Origin: Myxococcota bacterium
GTDB lineage: Bacteria; Myxococcota; UBA4151
DNA length: 5,434 nucleotides
NCBI GenBank assembly: GCA_028823075.1
Contig: JAPKCE010000162.1
Location: 1-5,434, forward strand
Direction of reading: 5' to 3'
Of the stretch, positions 1 to 5,434 are shown piece by piece (position 1 is the first letter of the stretch; each line of letters begins with the position of its first letter). The notes beneath the pieces were generated by a model. That model saw only the letters and a program-made list of their open reading frames with translations. It did no database searches and had not been told where the DNA came from. A program made the translations under genes and the position numbers.

Positions 1-1053
1 GATTAGCGAATCCGGTCCCATCAACATAAAGCCGCATAAAGACAGGCCGACAGCGAAGAGCCACAGCGAATTCATGCCGATGATCGCCAGAAAAGCGAAG
101 GCGAGCACCATGCCCACTGTCATCAGCACGATCGTTTGATAACGACGACCAGCGAAGAAACGGTCAGATGCCCAGCCGGCAACAAGCACGCCAGCAAAGC
201 CGACCCAATCGAAGACGGTTGAAATGTAGCCGGCAGTAGCCGCGTCGGTACCAAAGAGTTCCTCGATCGCCAGCGGGCCCCAACTGTCCAGGGCGTAGCG
301 CAGGAACTTGAAGGTGAAATAACAGCCGCCCATCAAGAAGATGGTCACCACCACCTGCCGCGTCCAACCGGCAAAAATCCCGTCGGTGGCAACAGGCCCA
401 GCATCGCTTTGAAGGACTTCAACCTCCTCCACCATCGCCGACAAACCCACGTCTTCAGGGGCGTCACGCTGGTAGCGGTAGAAGATCAGCCAGACGCCCA
501 GCATGATGATCGAGGCGCCCCAAAACGACCAGGCGGCACCGGCAATACCGATCATCAAAGCAGCAAATGCCTTCGCTAAGATGCTGCCCAGTTGGTAGCA
601 GGTCGCCCAGACCGCCATCACCCGGCCGCGCCCTCGCCGCTCAAGCCAGTTACCGAGCACGCCGACGTTACCCGGCCAGCCGGTCGATTGGGCGAAGCCG
701 TTGACGACCATTAAGAAGAGAAAAGGCCAATAGCCGGCAGGCCCCATCAGGTAGCTAAAGCCGAAGGCGACGTTGCACACCAAGGTAATGCCCATACCGG
801 TGAGCAACAACATGCGGGTGGCAACCCGTCGCCCCAAGAACCCGGTAAGGAACTGTCCCAGCATATAGGCCGCGAGGTAGGCGGTGAAGAGATGCGCCAC
901 ATCCGAGCGATCGATCTCCATCGACGACATGATCGACGATTTGGCGATGGCGAAGTTCTTACGGCAAAAATAAAAACCGGCGTAGGAGAGCCAGGTGGTG
1001 GTCAGAATCCGCACCCGCCACATGCGTACCGTCTGCTGCGTGGTTTCACTCAT
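1..1053 (-). CDS. MFS transporter, organophosphate:phosphate antiporter (OPA) family; 3' end cut off by window edge
   Basis: The first 351 residues of an inner-membrane transporter are visible; family members are usually about 430-460 aa, so roughly 80-100 residues lie off the left edge. The start of TM1 reads SYAGFYFCRKNFAIAK, the OPA hallmark. Its R31 matches by motif the phosphate-binding Arg45 of E. coli GlpT, and R252 in FKFLRYALDSWGP matches Arg269 of GlpT TM7. NGFAQSTGWPGNVGVLGNW (118-136) is another OPA signature. The MFS loop motif is clear in the C-half as ASDRFFAGRR (295-304). A hydrophilic central loop spans about 193-230. OPA proteins exchange inorganic phosphate for phosphorylated solutes (GlpT, UhpT, PgtP) or sense them (UhpC); which substrate applies cannot be read from sequence. 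The ATG at 1053 is chosen because homology begins just after it and a duplicate of the same start exists at 3703. It has only a weak GGTGGG upstream and lies 69 bp after the TPR gene. Confidence 0.93.
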   Translation of the reverse strand, partial: MSETTQQTVRMWRVRILTTTWLSYAGFYFCRKNFAIAKSSIMSSMEIDRSDVAHLFTAYLAAYMLGQFLTGFLGRRVATRMLLLTGMGITLVCNVAFGFSYLMGPAGYWPFLFLMVVNGFAQSTGWPGNVGVLGNWLERRGRGRVMAVWATCYQLGSILAKAFAALMIGIAGAAWSFWGASIIMLGVWLIFYRYQRDAPEDVGLSAMVEEVEVLQSDAGPVATDGIFAGWTRQVVVTIFLMGGCYFTFKFLRYALDSWGPLAIEELFGTDAATAGYISTVFDWVGFAGVLVAGWASDRFFAGRRYQTIVLMTVGMVLAFAFLAIIGMNSLWLFAVGLSLCGFMLMGPDSLI

Positions 1054-1061
1054 CGGAGCCC
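928..1061 (-). repeat. Direct repeat, left copy (start of intact transporter gene)
   Basis: This 134-bp stretch matches 3578-3711 with a constant offset of 2650 bp and 11 substitutions by hand count (about 92% identity), without gaps. It covers the first 42 codons of the intact OPA transporter plus 8 bp of leader. This copy is the functional one: the frame is open and the conserved Arg31 is present. Confidence 0.93.
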
Positions 1062-1083
1062 ACCGCGATCACCGCTGCATCGC
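1054..1083 (-). pseudogene. Remnant of the HAD phosphatase 3' end with internal deletion
   Basis: On the minus strand the leader of the transporter reads GCGGTGATCGCGGTGGGCTC (1075..1056), an exact 20-base match to HAD codons 188-194 at 3803..3784. It then runs directly into the CGATGAGTGA that ends the HAD gene. Translated, it gives AAVIAVGS followed by DE and stop, that is HAD residues 187-194 joined to 221-222. The missing part is exactly 78 bp (26 codons), and both borders carry GAGCCC on the plus strand, as in deletion between short direct repeats. Homology fades beyond about 1080, so the outer limit is approximate. Confidence 0.75.
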
Positions 1084-1093
1084 TGCGATGCAG
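1075..1093. other. Perfect 8-bp inverted repeat with 3-base loop between TPR gene and transporter
   Basis: CTGCATCG, loop CTG, CGATGCAG. It sits about 30 bp after the TPR stop and 22 bp before the transporter ATG, exactly where the HAD-derived leader meets the inserted segment. Neither strand has a T-run after the stem, so it does not look like an intrinsic terminator. It could be an mRNA processing or stabilising hairpin, a protein site, or a scar of the rearrangement. Confidence 0.5.
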
Positions 1094-1122
1094 AGCAAAA
1101 AGATTTCAATGGAACCCATTGT

Positions 1123-2304
1123 TTAGCTGCTCACATGCTTGGCTAAAGCATGCGCTTGATCCTTATGTGCATTCTCTGCTTCCGGATGCATCTCGATCTG
1201 TTTGCACGTCCGCTTGCAGGCGGCTTTATCACCGCGATGCGCATAGGCGACCGCCATATTCAAAAGGATCTCCGGGCGTTCACCGGCAACTTTGATCGCC
1301 CGCGCAAAGAGCCTGAAGGCGCGGTCGAGATCATGGATGGCACTCTGGGTGACGTGCAGACGCCCGAGATCACTGAGTGGCTCCCACATCTTCGGGTCTG
1401 CATCGATCGCAGCCCGATAATGCTGGACGGCTTCGTGAAGTACCGCGTCGCCCTCGCGTTCTTCGATGAGCGAGGCCAACTGGTAATGCAACACCGCGTC
1501 TTTCGGCGCGATCGCAAGAGCGTTGCGGTACACCGACTCGGCCATCTGACTGCGGCCGCCAGCGACGTAGCATAAAGCCAGATTACCGAGGGTGGTTGGG
1601 TCTTTCGGGTGCGCTTTGCTTAGGACTTCGAGGTGATGTGTTGCCAGATCGACGTCGCCCTGGGCGAGTGCGGCATGCGCCAGCAGTTCCTGGATTCGCT
1701 CAGTCCCTGCCACCTGCTTCATCGCCGTTTGCAGGTTGACCACAGCGTCGGCGACCTGTCCGAGATTGATCAAGACCGTACAGAGCACGATCCATGGCTC
1801 TTCCTGCGTCGGGTCAGCCTGCACCGTTTCGTGCAAGGCCTGCAGTGATTCGTCGTAGCGCTCAAGGTCGCTGAGCAAGCGAGCGCGCACAAAGAGAAAG
1901 GCCCAGTTCTGTGGCTGATCGACCAAAGCAGCATCGGTTTGTGCCAGTGCACCGGCGAGATCGCCTCCGACAGCGAGACAACGAGACAGGCCAAAATGCA
2001 CCGCGCCATCGTCCATGCCCGCATCGACCGCGGCTTGAAGGTCGCCCTGCGCCTCCTCAACTCGGTCAAGTTCGTAGAGCAAAACGCCGCGGTAACCGCG
2101 CGCCCTGGTATGAGTTGGTGCGAGTTCGAGCACTTCTTCCAACGTATTTAACGCCGCGTTGAGATCACCACCCGCACCGACAAGTCGAGCTTGTGCGACC
2201 CGTACATCGACGTCGTTCGGGTTGGCGGCCAAAGCCTCAGAAATTAGATGGGACGCCTCATCAAGACGTCCCGCCAATAGAAGTTCTTCAATTTTTTGAG
2301 TCAT
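1123..2304 (-). CDS. Tetratricopeptide-repeat protein (393 aa)
   Basis: The whole protein is built of about ten to eleven TPR units of roughly 34 residues, with no other domain. Clear examples are ALNTLEEVLELAPTHTRARG (51-70), AVVNLQTAMK (187-196), ATHHLEVLSKAHPKDPTTLG (221-240) and SVYRNALAIAPKD (257-269). The typical G/A, A and P positions recur, and several units carry the G-D or G-R turn between helices. There is no signal peptide or membrane segment, so it should be cytoplasmic and act as a protein-binding scaffold or chaperone. The ATG at 2304 is chosen over upstream in-frame starts because TPR homology begins at once (MTQKIEELLLAGRLDEA), a GAAGGG Shine-Dalgarno lies six bases upstream, and a longer start would overlap the 366-aa gene. 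It lies 16 bp after that gene, so the two are probably cotranscribed and may work together. The partner is unknown. Confidence 0.92.
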   Translation of the reverse strand: MTQKIEELLLAGRLDEASHLISEALAANPNDVDVRVAQARLVGAGGDLNAALNTLEEVLELAPTHTRARGYRGVLLYELDRVEEAQGDLQAAVDAGMDDGAVHFGLSRCLAVGGDLAGALAQTDAALVDQPQNWAFLFVRARLLSDLERYDESLQALHETVQADPTQEEPWIVLCTVLINLGQVADAVVNLQTAMKQVAGTERIQELLAHAALAQGDVDLATHHLEVLSKAHPKDPTTLGNLALCYVAGGRSQMAESVYRNALAIAPKDAVLHYQLASLIEEREGDAVLHEAVQHYRAAIDADPKMWEPLSDLGRLHVTQSAIHDLDRAFRLFARAIKVAGERPEILLNMAVAYAHRGDKAACKRTCKQIEMHPEAENAHKDQAHALAKHVSS

Positions 2305-2310
2305 GAGCGA

Positions 2311-2316
2311 CCCTTC
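2311..2316 (-). promoter_or_regulatory. Shine-Dalgarno deciding the TPR start
   Basis: GAAGGG on the minus strand, six bases before the ATG at 2304. It supports this start over the upstream in-frame ATG at 2448, which would add 48 residues read inside the neighbouring gene. Confidence 0.65.
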
Positions 2317-2320
2317 GAGG

Positions 2321-3421
2321 TTACCAGAGTTTCTTAACCGCACTCCACCCCGAACTGAAAGCGTTGGCAACATTCTTGCCAGCATCAGCGGCGATATCGA
2401 CAGCCGCGGATGCGGTCTTTGTGATCGCTCGACCCGTTCCAACGACATCGACTTCGACGGAAAATCCGACCTTGCCGCCTAGCCCCAACGCTGCGCCGAG
2501 CGAGCCACTTAGTTTGAACTTGCCGTCTTCAAAGCCGGCTGAAGCGTTGGCACTGGCACCGATTCCGGCCCAGGCCTCACCACTAACCCCACCCCGGCCG
2601 ATGTTCTCACCAGCAAATCCTAAGCTCTGACGTATAAGGCCTTTGGCCTTGGCACCCGCGAAGGCGTCTAATCCGGCACTGACACCGACATCGCCGCTAC
2701 GTGGGTTGAAGTTGACCCCCGCCTTGGCACCGACCTCGGCACCCACATAAGCGTTACCCCACACTGTGGTGGTGGTATTGATCGCATCGCTACCGAACTT
2801 ACGTTTCCCCGAGGCTTGGACACCGAGTAGATGCGCTTCGCCGCGCAGGCCAAGATCGACTTTCACGGTCATTGTGTTAAGATCGGCACTAGCGCCCAGA
2901 GTCGTCGTGCCGCGCAACCGACCAGCATAGAGTTCGCCGTTCAGATTAGCACCGGCGACCGTGGCTTCAGCGCGTATGGAAGCCGCCGTCACTTCACGGC
3001 GAGCACCGATATTGAACAGTGTCGCACTGATCGGAATACCGGTCTTATTCTCAGCGTTTTCTTGGTCGGGGCGATTGGTCCATTTGGTGTCGGCAAAGGT
3101 CTTGTGATCGTACTTCGTGTCGACCCATCCCTTACTGTAGCCAGCGCGACCGCCGCGGTCCCAGTCGATGCTCTTCGAACGCACACCGAGATGACCCGAC
3201 AGGCGGAAGTTCTGCGAGGCTTCCGAGCCAGCGTTTTGCGACGTTCCGGCATTTTGCGCGGCGCCGCGACCCATGGTCCTGCCAGCACGTTCAAATGCAT
3301 CAGCATGCGGATTGACCTGATTTGCCGCTTGAGCTGCTGTGCCCTTGTCCGTTTTGCCACCCTTAAGCTGGTTTAAGAGCATTGGACTTAGGCGCTTGAG
3401 GTGGCTCATCGGATTCATCAT
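2321..3421 (-). CDS. Glycine/alanine-rich, cysteine-free protein of unknown function (366 aa)
   Basis: I do not recognise this protein as a named family. Residues 1-70 form a hydrophilic leader with QNAG repeats (AQNAGTSQNAGSEASQN). Residues 71-140 are mixed and rich in W, Y, K and D (KGWVDTKYDHKTFADTKW). Residues 141-326 alternate short strands such as AEATVAGANLNGELYAG, GNAYVGAEVGAKAGV, GEAWAGIGASANASAGFED and GKFKLSGSLGAALGLGGKV. That pattern fits a repetitive antiparallel beta structure, as in beta-solenoid or porin-like stalks of surface and polymorphic-toxin proteins. Residues 327-366 look like an amphipathic helix ending in W. There is no Sec signal, no cysteine and no enzyme motif. 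The ATG at 3421 has AAGGAG six bases upstream; a second ATG follows at once at 3418. It is the first gene of the inserted pair. A secreted or surface role, with the TPR protein as helper, is inference only. Confidence 0.85.
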   Translation of the reverse strand: MMNPMSHLKRLSPMLLNQLKGGKTDKGTAAQAANQVNPHADAFERAGRTMGRGAAQNAGTSQNAGSEASQNFRLSGHLGVRSKSIDWDRGGRAGYSKGWVDTKYDHKTFADTKWTNRPDQENAENKTGIPISATLFNIGARREVTAASIRAEATVAGANLNGELYAGRLRGTTTLGASADLNTMTVKVDLGLRGEAHLLGVQASGKRKFGSDAINTTTTVWGNAYVGAEVGAKAGVNFNPRSGDVGVSAGLDAFAGAKAKGLIRQSLGFAGENIGRGGVSGEAWAGIGASANASAGFEDGKFKLSGSLGAALGLGGKVGFSVEVDVVGTGRAITKTASAAVDIAADAGKNVANAFSSGWSAVKKLW

Positions 3422-3577
3422 GGGGCGCTCCTTGGTTGGGTTCCAGCTTAGCAGGCTTTAAGGGCGCGCGTGAAGTCGGAGTTGCAGCAACGTTCAAAGC
3501 AATCTTCGGCTCCTTTACGCTAAGGTTGCGGCCACGCGAGGCTTCGACGATGAAATGCGACCAGAAGGGTGCACTAC
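3363..3577 (-). pseudogene. Possible 3' remnant of an unidentified gene, fused to the dead transporter start
   Basis: From the repeat border to a TAA at 3365..3363 one minus frame stays open and reads like protein: SAPFWSHFIVEASRGRNLS, then VKEPKIALNVAATPTSRAP, then a lysine/proline-rich tail. It has no ATG and no ribosome site. Going upstream the frame enters the transporter repeat out of frame and meets a TAA at 3611..3609. The last 59 bases overlap the start of the 366-aa gene. It may be the C-terminal end of a gene that preceded the 366-aa gene before the rearrangement. Chance openness over about 70 codons at this base composition cannot be excluded. Confidence 0.3.
3428..3433 (-). promoter_or_regulatory. 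Shine-Dalgarno of the 366-aa gene
   Basis: AAGGAG on the minus strand, six bases before the ATG at 3421 and nine before the ATG at 3418. It is the strongest ribosome site in the window and confirms that this gene is translated independently of the HAD gene upstream. Confidence 0.7.
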
Positions 3578-3703
3578 CATGATCGACGGTTTGGCGATGG
3601 CGAAGTTCTTAGGGCAAAAATAGAAGCCGGCGTAGGAGAGCCAGGTGGTGGTCAGAACCGGCACTCACCACATGCGCGCCCTCTGCTGCGTGGTTTCACT
3701 CAT
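3578..3703 (-). pseudogene. Dead 5' fragment of the OPA transporter gene
   Basis: It begins with ATGAGTGAAACCACG, the same as the intact transporter at 1053, and overlaps the HAD stop by 8 bases, which is the expected ancestral junction. Codon 13 is TGA (3667..3665) where the intact gene has CGG. The key Arg31 codon is CCT (Pro) instead of CGT, codon 39 is Pro instead of Ser, and similarity stops abruptly after codon 42. It would yield a 12-residue peptide at most. Confidence 0.9.
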
Positions 3704-3711
3704 CGGAGCCC
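3578..3711 (-). repeat. Direct repeat, right copy (dead transporter start)
   Basis: Partner of 928-1061, same orientation, 134 bp, 11 mismatches by hand count. Beyond 3711 the two copies part: this one continues into the full HAD 3' end, the left one jumps 78 bp further into the HAD gene. Confidence 0.93.
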
Positions 3712-4364
3712 CCAAGACTCTGCGTGAAGAAACCCGCCGGCAGCGCTTCAAAATCATCGATCCAGGGCTCATGGCCGCTCTCAGAGCCCACCGCGATCAC
3801 CGCCGCGCCGGCCGCCGTCCCAGCGCGCACACCGGCCAGCGAATCCTCGAAGACCAGACAGCACTCGGGCGCCACATTTAGGCGTGCCGCCGCCAAGTTA
3901 AAAGGCTCGGGTGAGGGCTTTGATGTTCGGCAATCCTCGGCGCAGACCGTTGCCGAAACCAAGCCGGTAAGCTGCAATTGCTCGCAGACCAGCGCCAAGG
4001 TTTCGCGGTTGCTCGAGGTGACGATGGCAACGGGCACAGCAGCCGAGGCGGCGGTCACCGCGTCAAGCGCCCCCGGCATGTTCATCGGTGGATCCGTGAC
4101 GAAGGTCTGGTGAAAATGCCGCTGCAACGCCGCCGCGACATCGACGCCGTCGAGCAGCGGCCAGCGCGCGACCAAGGGCGGCACGCTGGCGGCCCAGGTG
4201 ACGCCGTGAAAGGTGGACAGGTCAAAGTCGGCCGGCGCATCGATGCGATGCTCGGCAAGCAGCGCCAGCACCGCCGCATCGGTGCGGTCCTCGCTGCAGA
4301 TCAGCGTGCCGTCCATATCGAAGAGTACGGCGTCGATGCGGCGCCCGGCAGGGATCAAGCTCAT
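3696..4364 (-). CDS. HAD superfamily subfamily IA phosphatase (beta-phosphoglucomutase-like)
   Basis: This complete 222-residue protein has the usual HAD-IA length and all four motifs: FDMDGT with nucleophile D16 and acid/base D18, VTSS (115-118) as motif II, K149 in SKPSPEPF as motif III, and ED173-174 in VFEDSLAGV as motif IV. Residues of about 21-95 form the helical C1 cap. Enzymes of this fold hydrolyse or transfer phosphate from small metabolites in the cytoplasm using Mg2+; sequence alone does not give the substrate. The ATG at 4364 overlaps the ALDH stop as ATGA, so translation is probably coupled. The stop overlaps by 8 bases the ATG of the dead transporter fragment, showing that HAD and transporter were once adjacent. 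With an OPA transporter and a betaine-aldehyde dehydrogenase type enzyme, removal of phosphate from an imported phosphoester such as phosphocholine is a reasonable but unproven role. Confidence 0.93.
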   Translation of the reverse strand: MSLIPAGRRIDAVLFDMDGTLICSEDRTDAAVLALLAEHRIDAPADFDLSTFHGVTWAASVPPLVARWPLLDGVDVAAALQRHFHQTFVTDPPMNMPGALDAVTAASAAVPVAIVTSSNRETLALVCEQLQLTGLVSATVCAEDCRTSKPSPEPFNLAAARLNVAPECCLVFEDSLAGVRAGTAAGAAVIAVGSESGHEPWIDDFEALPAGFFTQSLGGSDE

Positions 4365-5434
4365 GAACCGAACCAGTTGAGCGCTTGGGGGGCGTGGCTC
4401 TGATAGATATGCTTGATCTCCCGGTACTCATCGAGCCCAGCGGCGCCCAGCTCCCGGCCGATACCCGAGCGTTTGAAGCCGCCCCAGGGCGCCTCGGCGA
4501 AGTAGACGTTGTAGTCGTTGACCCAGACGGTGCCGAAGCGAAGCCCCCGGGACATGCGCTCGATACGCGCCACATCCTCGGTACGAAACCCCGCCGACAA
4601 GCCGTATTCGGTGTCGTTAGCCCGGCGCAGAGCCTCGTCCTCGGTGGCGAAGCGCTCGATGGTGATCACAGGTCCAAAGATCTCTTGGCGCACCACCTCC
4701 ATCTGCGACGTGCAGTCGGTAAAAAGGGTGGGCAGATAGTAAAAGCCCTGCGCCAGTGCCTCGTCACTTGGCACCCCACCGCCGAGCAGCAGCCGCGCCC
4801 CCTCGACCTGTGCCGCGGCGACCCGTGCCGCGACGCCGGCGCGATGCTCGGCCGAGATCAGCGGCCCCATCTGGGTGGTATCGTCCAAGCCGTTGCCGAG
4901 CCGGATCCTTTGCATGCGCGCCTGCAAGCGCTCGGTAAAGACGTCATAAATACCATCTTGAAGCAACAAGCGGGCACCCGCTGAACAGATCTGGCCGGCG
5001 TGGAAGAACACCGCGTTCAGAGCATGATCCACAGCGAGATCGACATCGGCGTCGTCGAAGATGATGTGCGGATTTTTGCCGCCGAGCTCGAGGGCGATGC
5101 GTTTGAGGTTGCTCGAAGCGGCGCGCATAATCGTCTGGCCCGTGCTCACGCCACCGGTGAACGAGACCAGATCCACAGCGACGTTTTCGGCGAGCTCGGC
5201 GCCCACCGTCGTGCCGGGGCCCAGGACGATATTAAGAACCCCCGCCGGGACACCCGCCTGCTGCGCCAGTTCGCTGAAACGAAGCGAGGTCAGCGGCGTC
5301 AACTCACTGGGTTTTAGCACCACGGTGCAGCCGGCCACCAAAGCCGGCGCCAGTTTCCAAGACGCTTGTAAAAGAGGGTAGTTCCAAGGGCAGATCAGCG
5401 CGCAAACCCCCACCGGCTCATGCACCAAGCGGCT
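4361..5434 (-). CDS. betB: Betaine-aldehyde dehydrogenase type NAD(P)+-dependent ALDH (GbsA/BetB-like); 5' end beyond window
   Basis: The last 357 or so residues of an aldehyde dehydrogenase are visible; family members are about 490 aa, so roughly 130 N-terminal residues lie off the right edge and the true start is not seen. Counting from V-H-E-P-V at 5428, the catalytic Cys is C148 in FHAGQICSAG, the general base is E114 in ELGGKNP, and the oxyanion Asn is N16 in PWNYPLL. Cofactor contacts are KPSE (39-42), FTGG (90-93) and EIFGPV (249-254). The sequence closely follows remembered Bacillus GbsA (DLVSFTGG, ALNAVFFHAGQ, LGNG, APWGG, NWF at the C-end). Y17, W24 and W315 occupy the places of the aromatic residues that bind the trimethylammonium group in plant BADH. 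The expected reaction is betaine aldehyde to glycine betaine; a related aminoaldehyde is the main alternative. It is the first visible gene of the operon and its TGA overlaps the HAD start. Confidence 0.93.
   Translation of the reverse strand, partial: SRLVHEPVGVCALICPWNYPLLQASWKLAPALVAGCTVVLKPSELTPLTSLRFSELAQQAGVPAGVLNIVLGPGTTVGAELAENVAVDLVSFTGGVSTGQTIMRAASSNLKRIALELGGKNPHIIFDDADVDLAVDHALNAVFFHAGQICSAGARLLLQDGIYDVFTERLQARMQRIRLGNGLDDTTQMGPLISAEHRAGVAARVAAAQVEGARLLLGGGVPSDEALAQGFYYLPTLFTDCTSQMEVVRQEIFGPVITIERFATEDEALRRANDTEYGLSAGFRTEDVARIERMSRGLRFGTVWVNDYNVYFAEAPWGGFKRSGIGRELGAAGLDEYREIKHIYQSHAPQALNWFGS

Larger units (their letters stand above)
1062..3577. other. Inserted two-gene segment splitting the ALDH-HAD-transporter operon
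   Basis: This is the sequence between the two direct repeats (apart from the short HAD scrap at its left edge). It contains the glycine/alanine-rich protein gene and the TPR gene and nothing related to the operon on either side. No transposase, integrase, tRNA or terminal inverted repeat is seen, so a classical transposon or prophage is not supported. The flanking duplication of host coding sequence fits integration by homologous recombination, or duplication followed by replacement of the middle. Confidence 0.6.

Noticed and set aside
1069..1119. 16-codon minus frame MGSIEIFLLCIAAMQR between TPR gene and transporter
   Set aside because: No ribosome site and no sign of selection; it overlaps the hairpin and HAD scrap.
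1075..1122. Intrinsic terminator after the TPR gene
   Set aside because: The hairpin is not followed by a T-run on either strand; the T-run on the minus strand precedes the stem.
892..1575. Rightward open frames of 84 and 141 codons across the transporter start and TPR 3' end
   Set aside because: They lie antisense to well-supported genes, have no ribosome site or recognisable domain, and their composition mirrors the other strand.
2305..2448. 48-residue N-terminal extension of the TPR protein
   Set aside because: It would be read inside the 366-aa gene, shows no TPR pattern, and the start at 2304 has its own Shine-Dalgarno.
2831..3376. Rightward 181-codon open frame opposite the 366-aa gene
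   Set aside because: The minus-strand gene has a strong Shine-Dalgarno, a regular repeat pattern and a well-spaced downstream partner; the plus frame shows none of these.
3469..3497. TTGAAC as a possible -35 box upstream of the 366-aa gene
   Set aside because: At 17-bp spacing the -10 candidate is TTCACG, too poor to call a promoter, and the region may be former coding DNA.
928..3711. Composite transposon or integron-like cassette
   Set aside because: The repeats are transporter coding sequence, not insertion-sequence ends; no transposase, integrase, attC or terminal inverted repeats are visible.
3645..4403. Rightward open frames opposite the HAD gene
   Set aside because: The HAD reading frame has all four catalytic motifs, so these are shadows in high-G+C DNA.
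4385..5381. Rightward open frames up to 199 codons opposite the ALDH gene
   Set aside because: Antisense to a clearly conserved ALDH; no independent coding signal.

Overview
This window reads almost entirely leftward (minus strand). It looks like a proteobacterial-type chromosome of fairly high G+C, but nothing in it fixes the genus. The ancestral layout appears to be a tightly packed operon. In transcription order, right to left, it holds a betaine-aldehyde-dehydrogenase-type ALDH (5' end beyond the right edge), a HAD-IA phosphatase (4364..3696, start overlapping the ALDH stop) and an organophosphate:phosphate antiporter (OPA) family MFS transporter (1053..beyond the left edge).

The operon is now split. 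Between the HAD gene and the intact transporter lies about 2.5 kb with two unrelated genes. One encodes a cysteine-free, glycine/alanine-rich protein of 366 aa (3421..2321), and the other a 393-aa all-TPR protein (2304..1123), 16 bp apart and each with a good Shine-Dalgarno. The segment is bracketed by imperfect direct repeats of about 134 bp (928-1061 and 3578-3711, 11 mismatches by hand count). Each repeat is the first 42 codons or so of the transporter gene plus its leader. The right copy sits in the ancestral place, with its ATG overlapping the HAD stop, but it is dead (stop at codon 13, then truncation). The left copy belongs to the intact transporter, and its leader still carries a scrap of HAD coding sequence with an exact 26-codon deletion. 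The pair plus the scrap record a duplication/insertion at the HAD-transporter junction.

Functional reading: the transporter keeps both arginines equivalent to the phosphate-binding pair of GlpT. The HAD protein keeps all four phosphatase motifs. The ALDH is of the GbsA/BetB type with the aromatic residues expected around a trimethylammonium group. Together they suggest uptake and dephosphorylation of an organophosphate, plausibly phosphocholine, and oxidation towards glycine betaine. That substrate is an inference. The inserted pair has no known role I can name; a secreted or surface beta-rich protein with a TPR partner is one possibility.

No RNA gene, CRISPR array, transposase or integrase was seen. 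There is no gene-free stretch longer than 300 bases; the largest, 3422-3695, holds the dead transporter fragment and a possible remnant of another gene.
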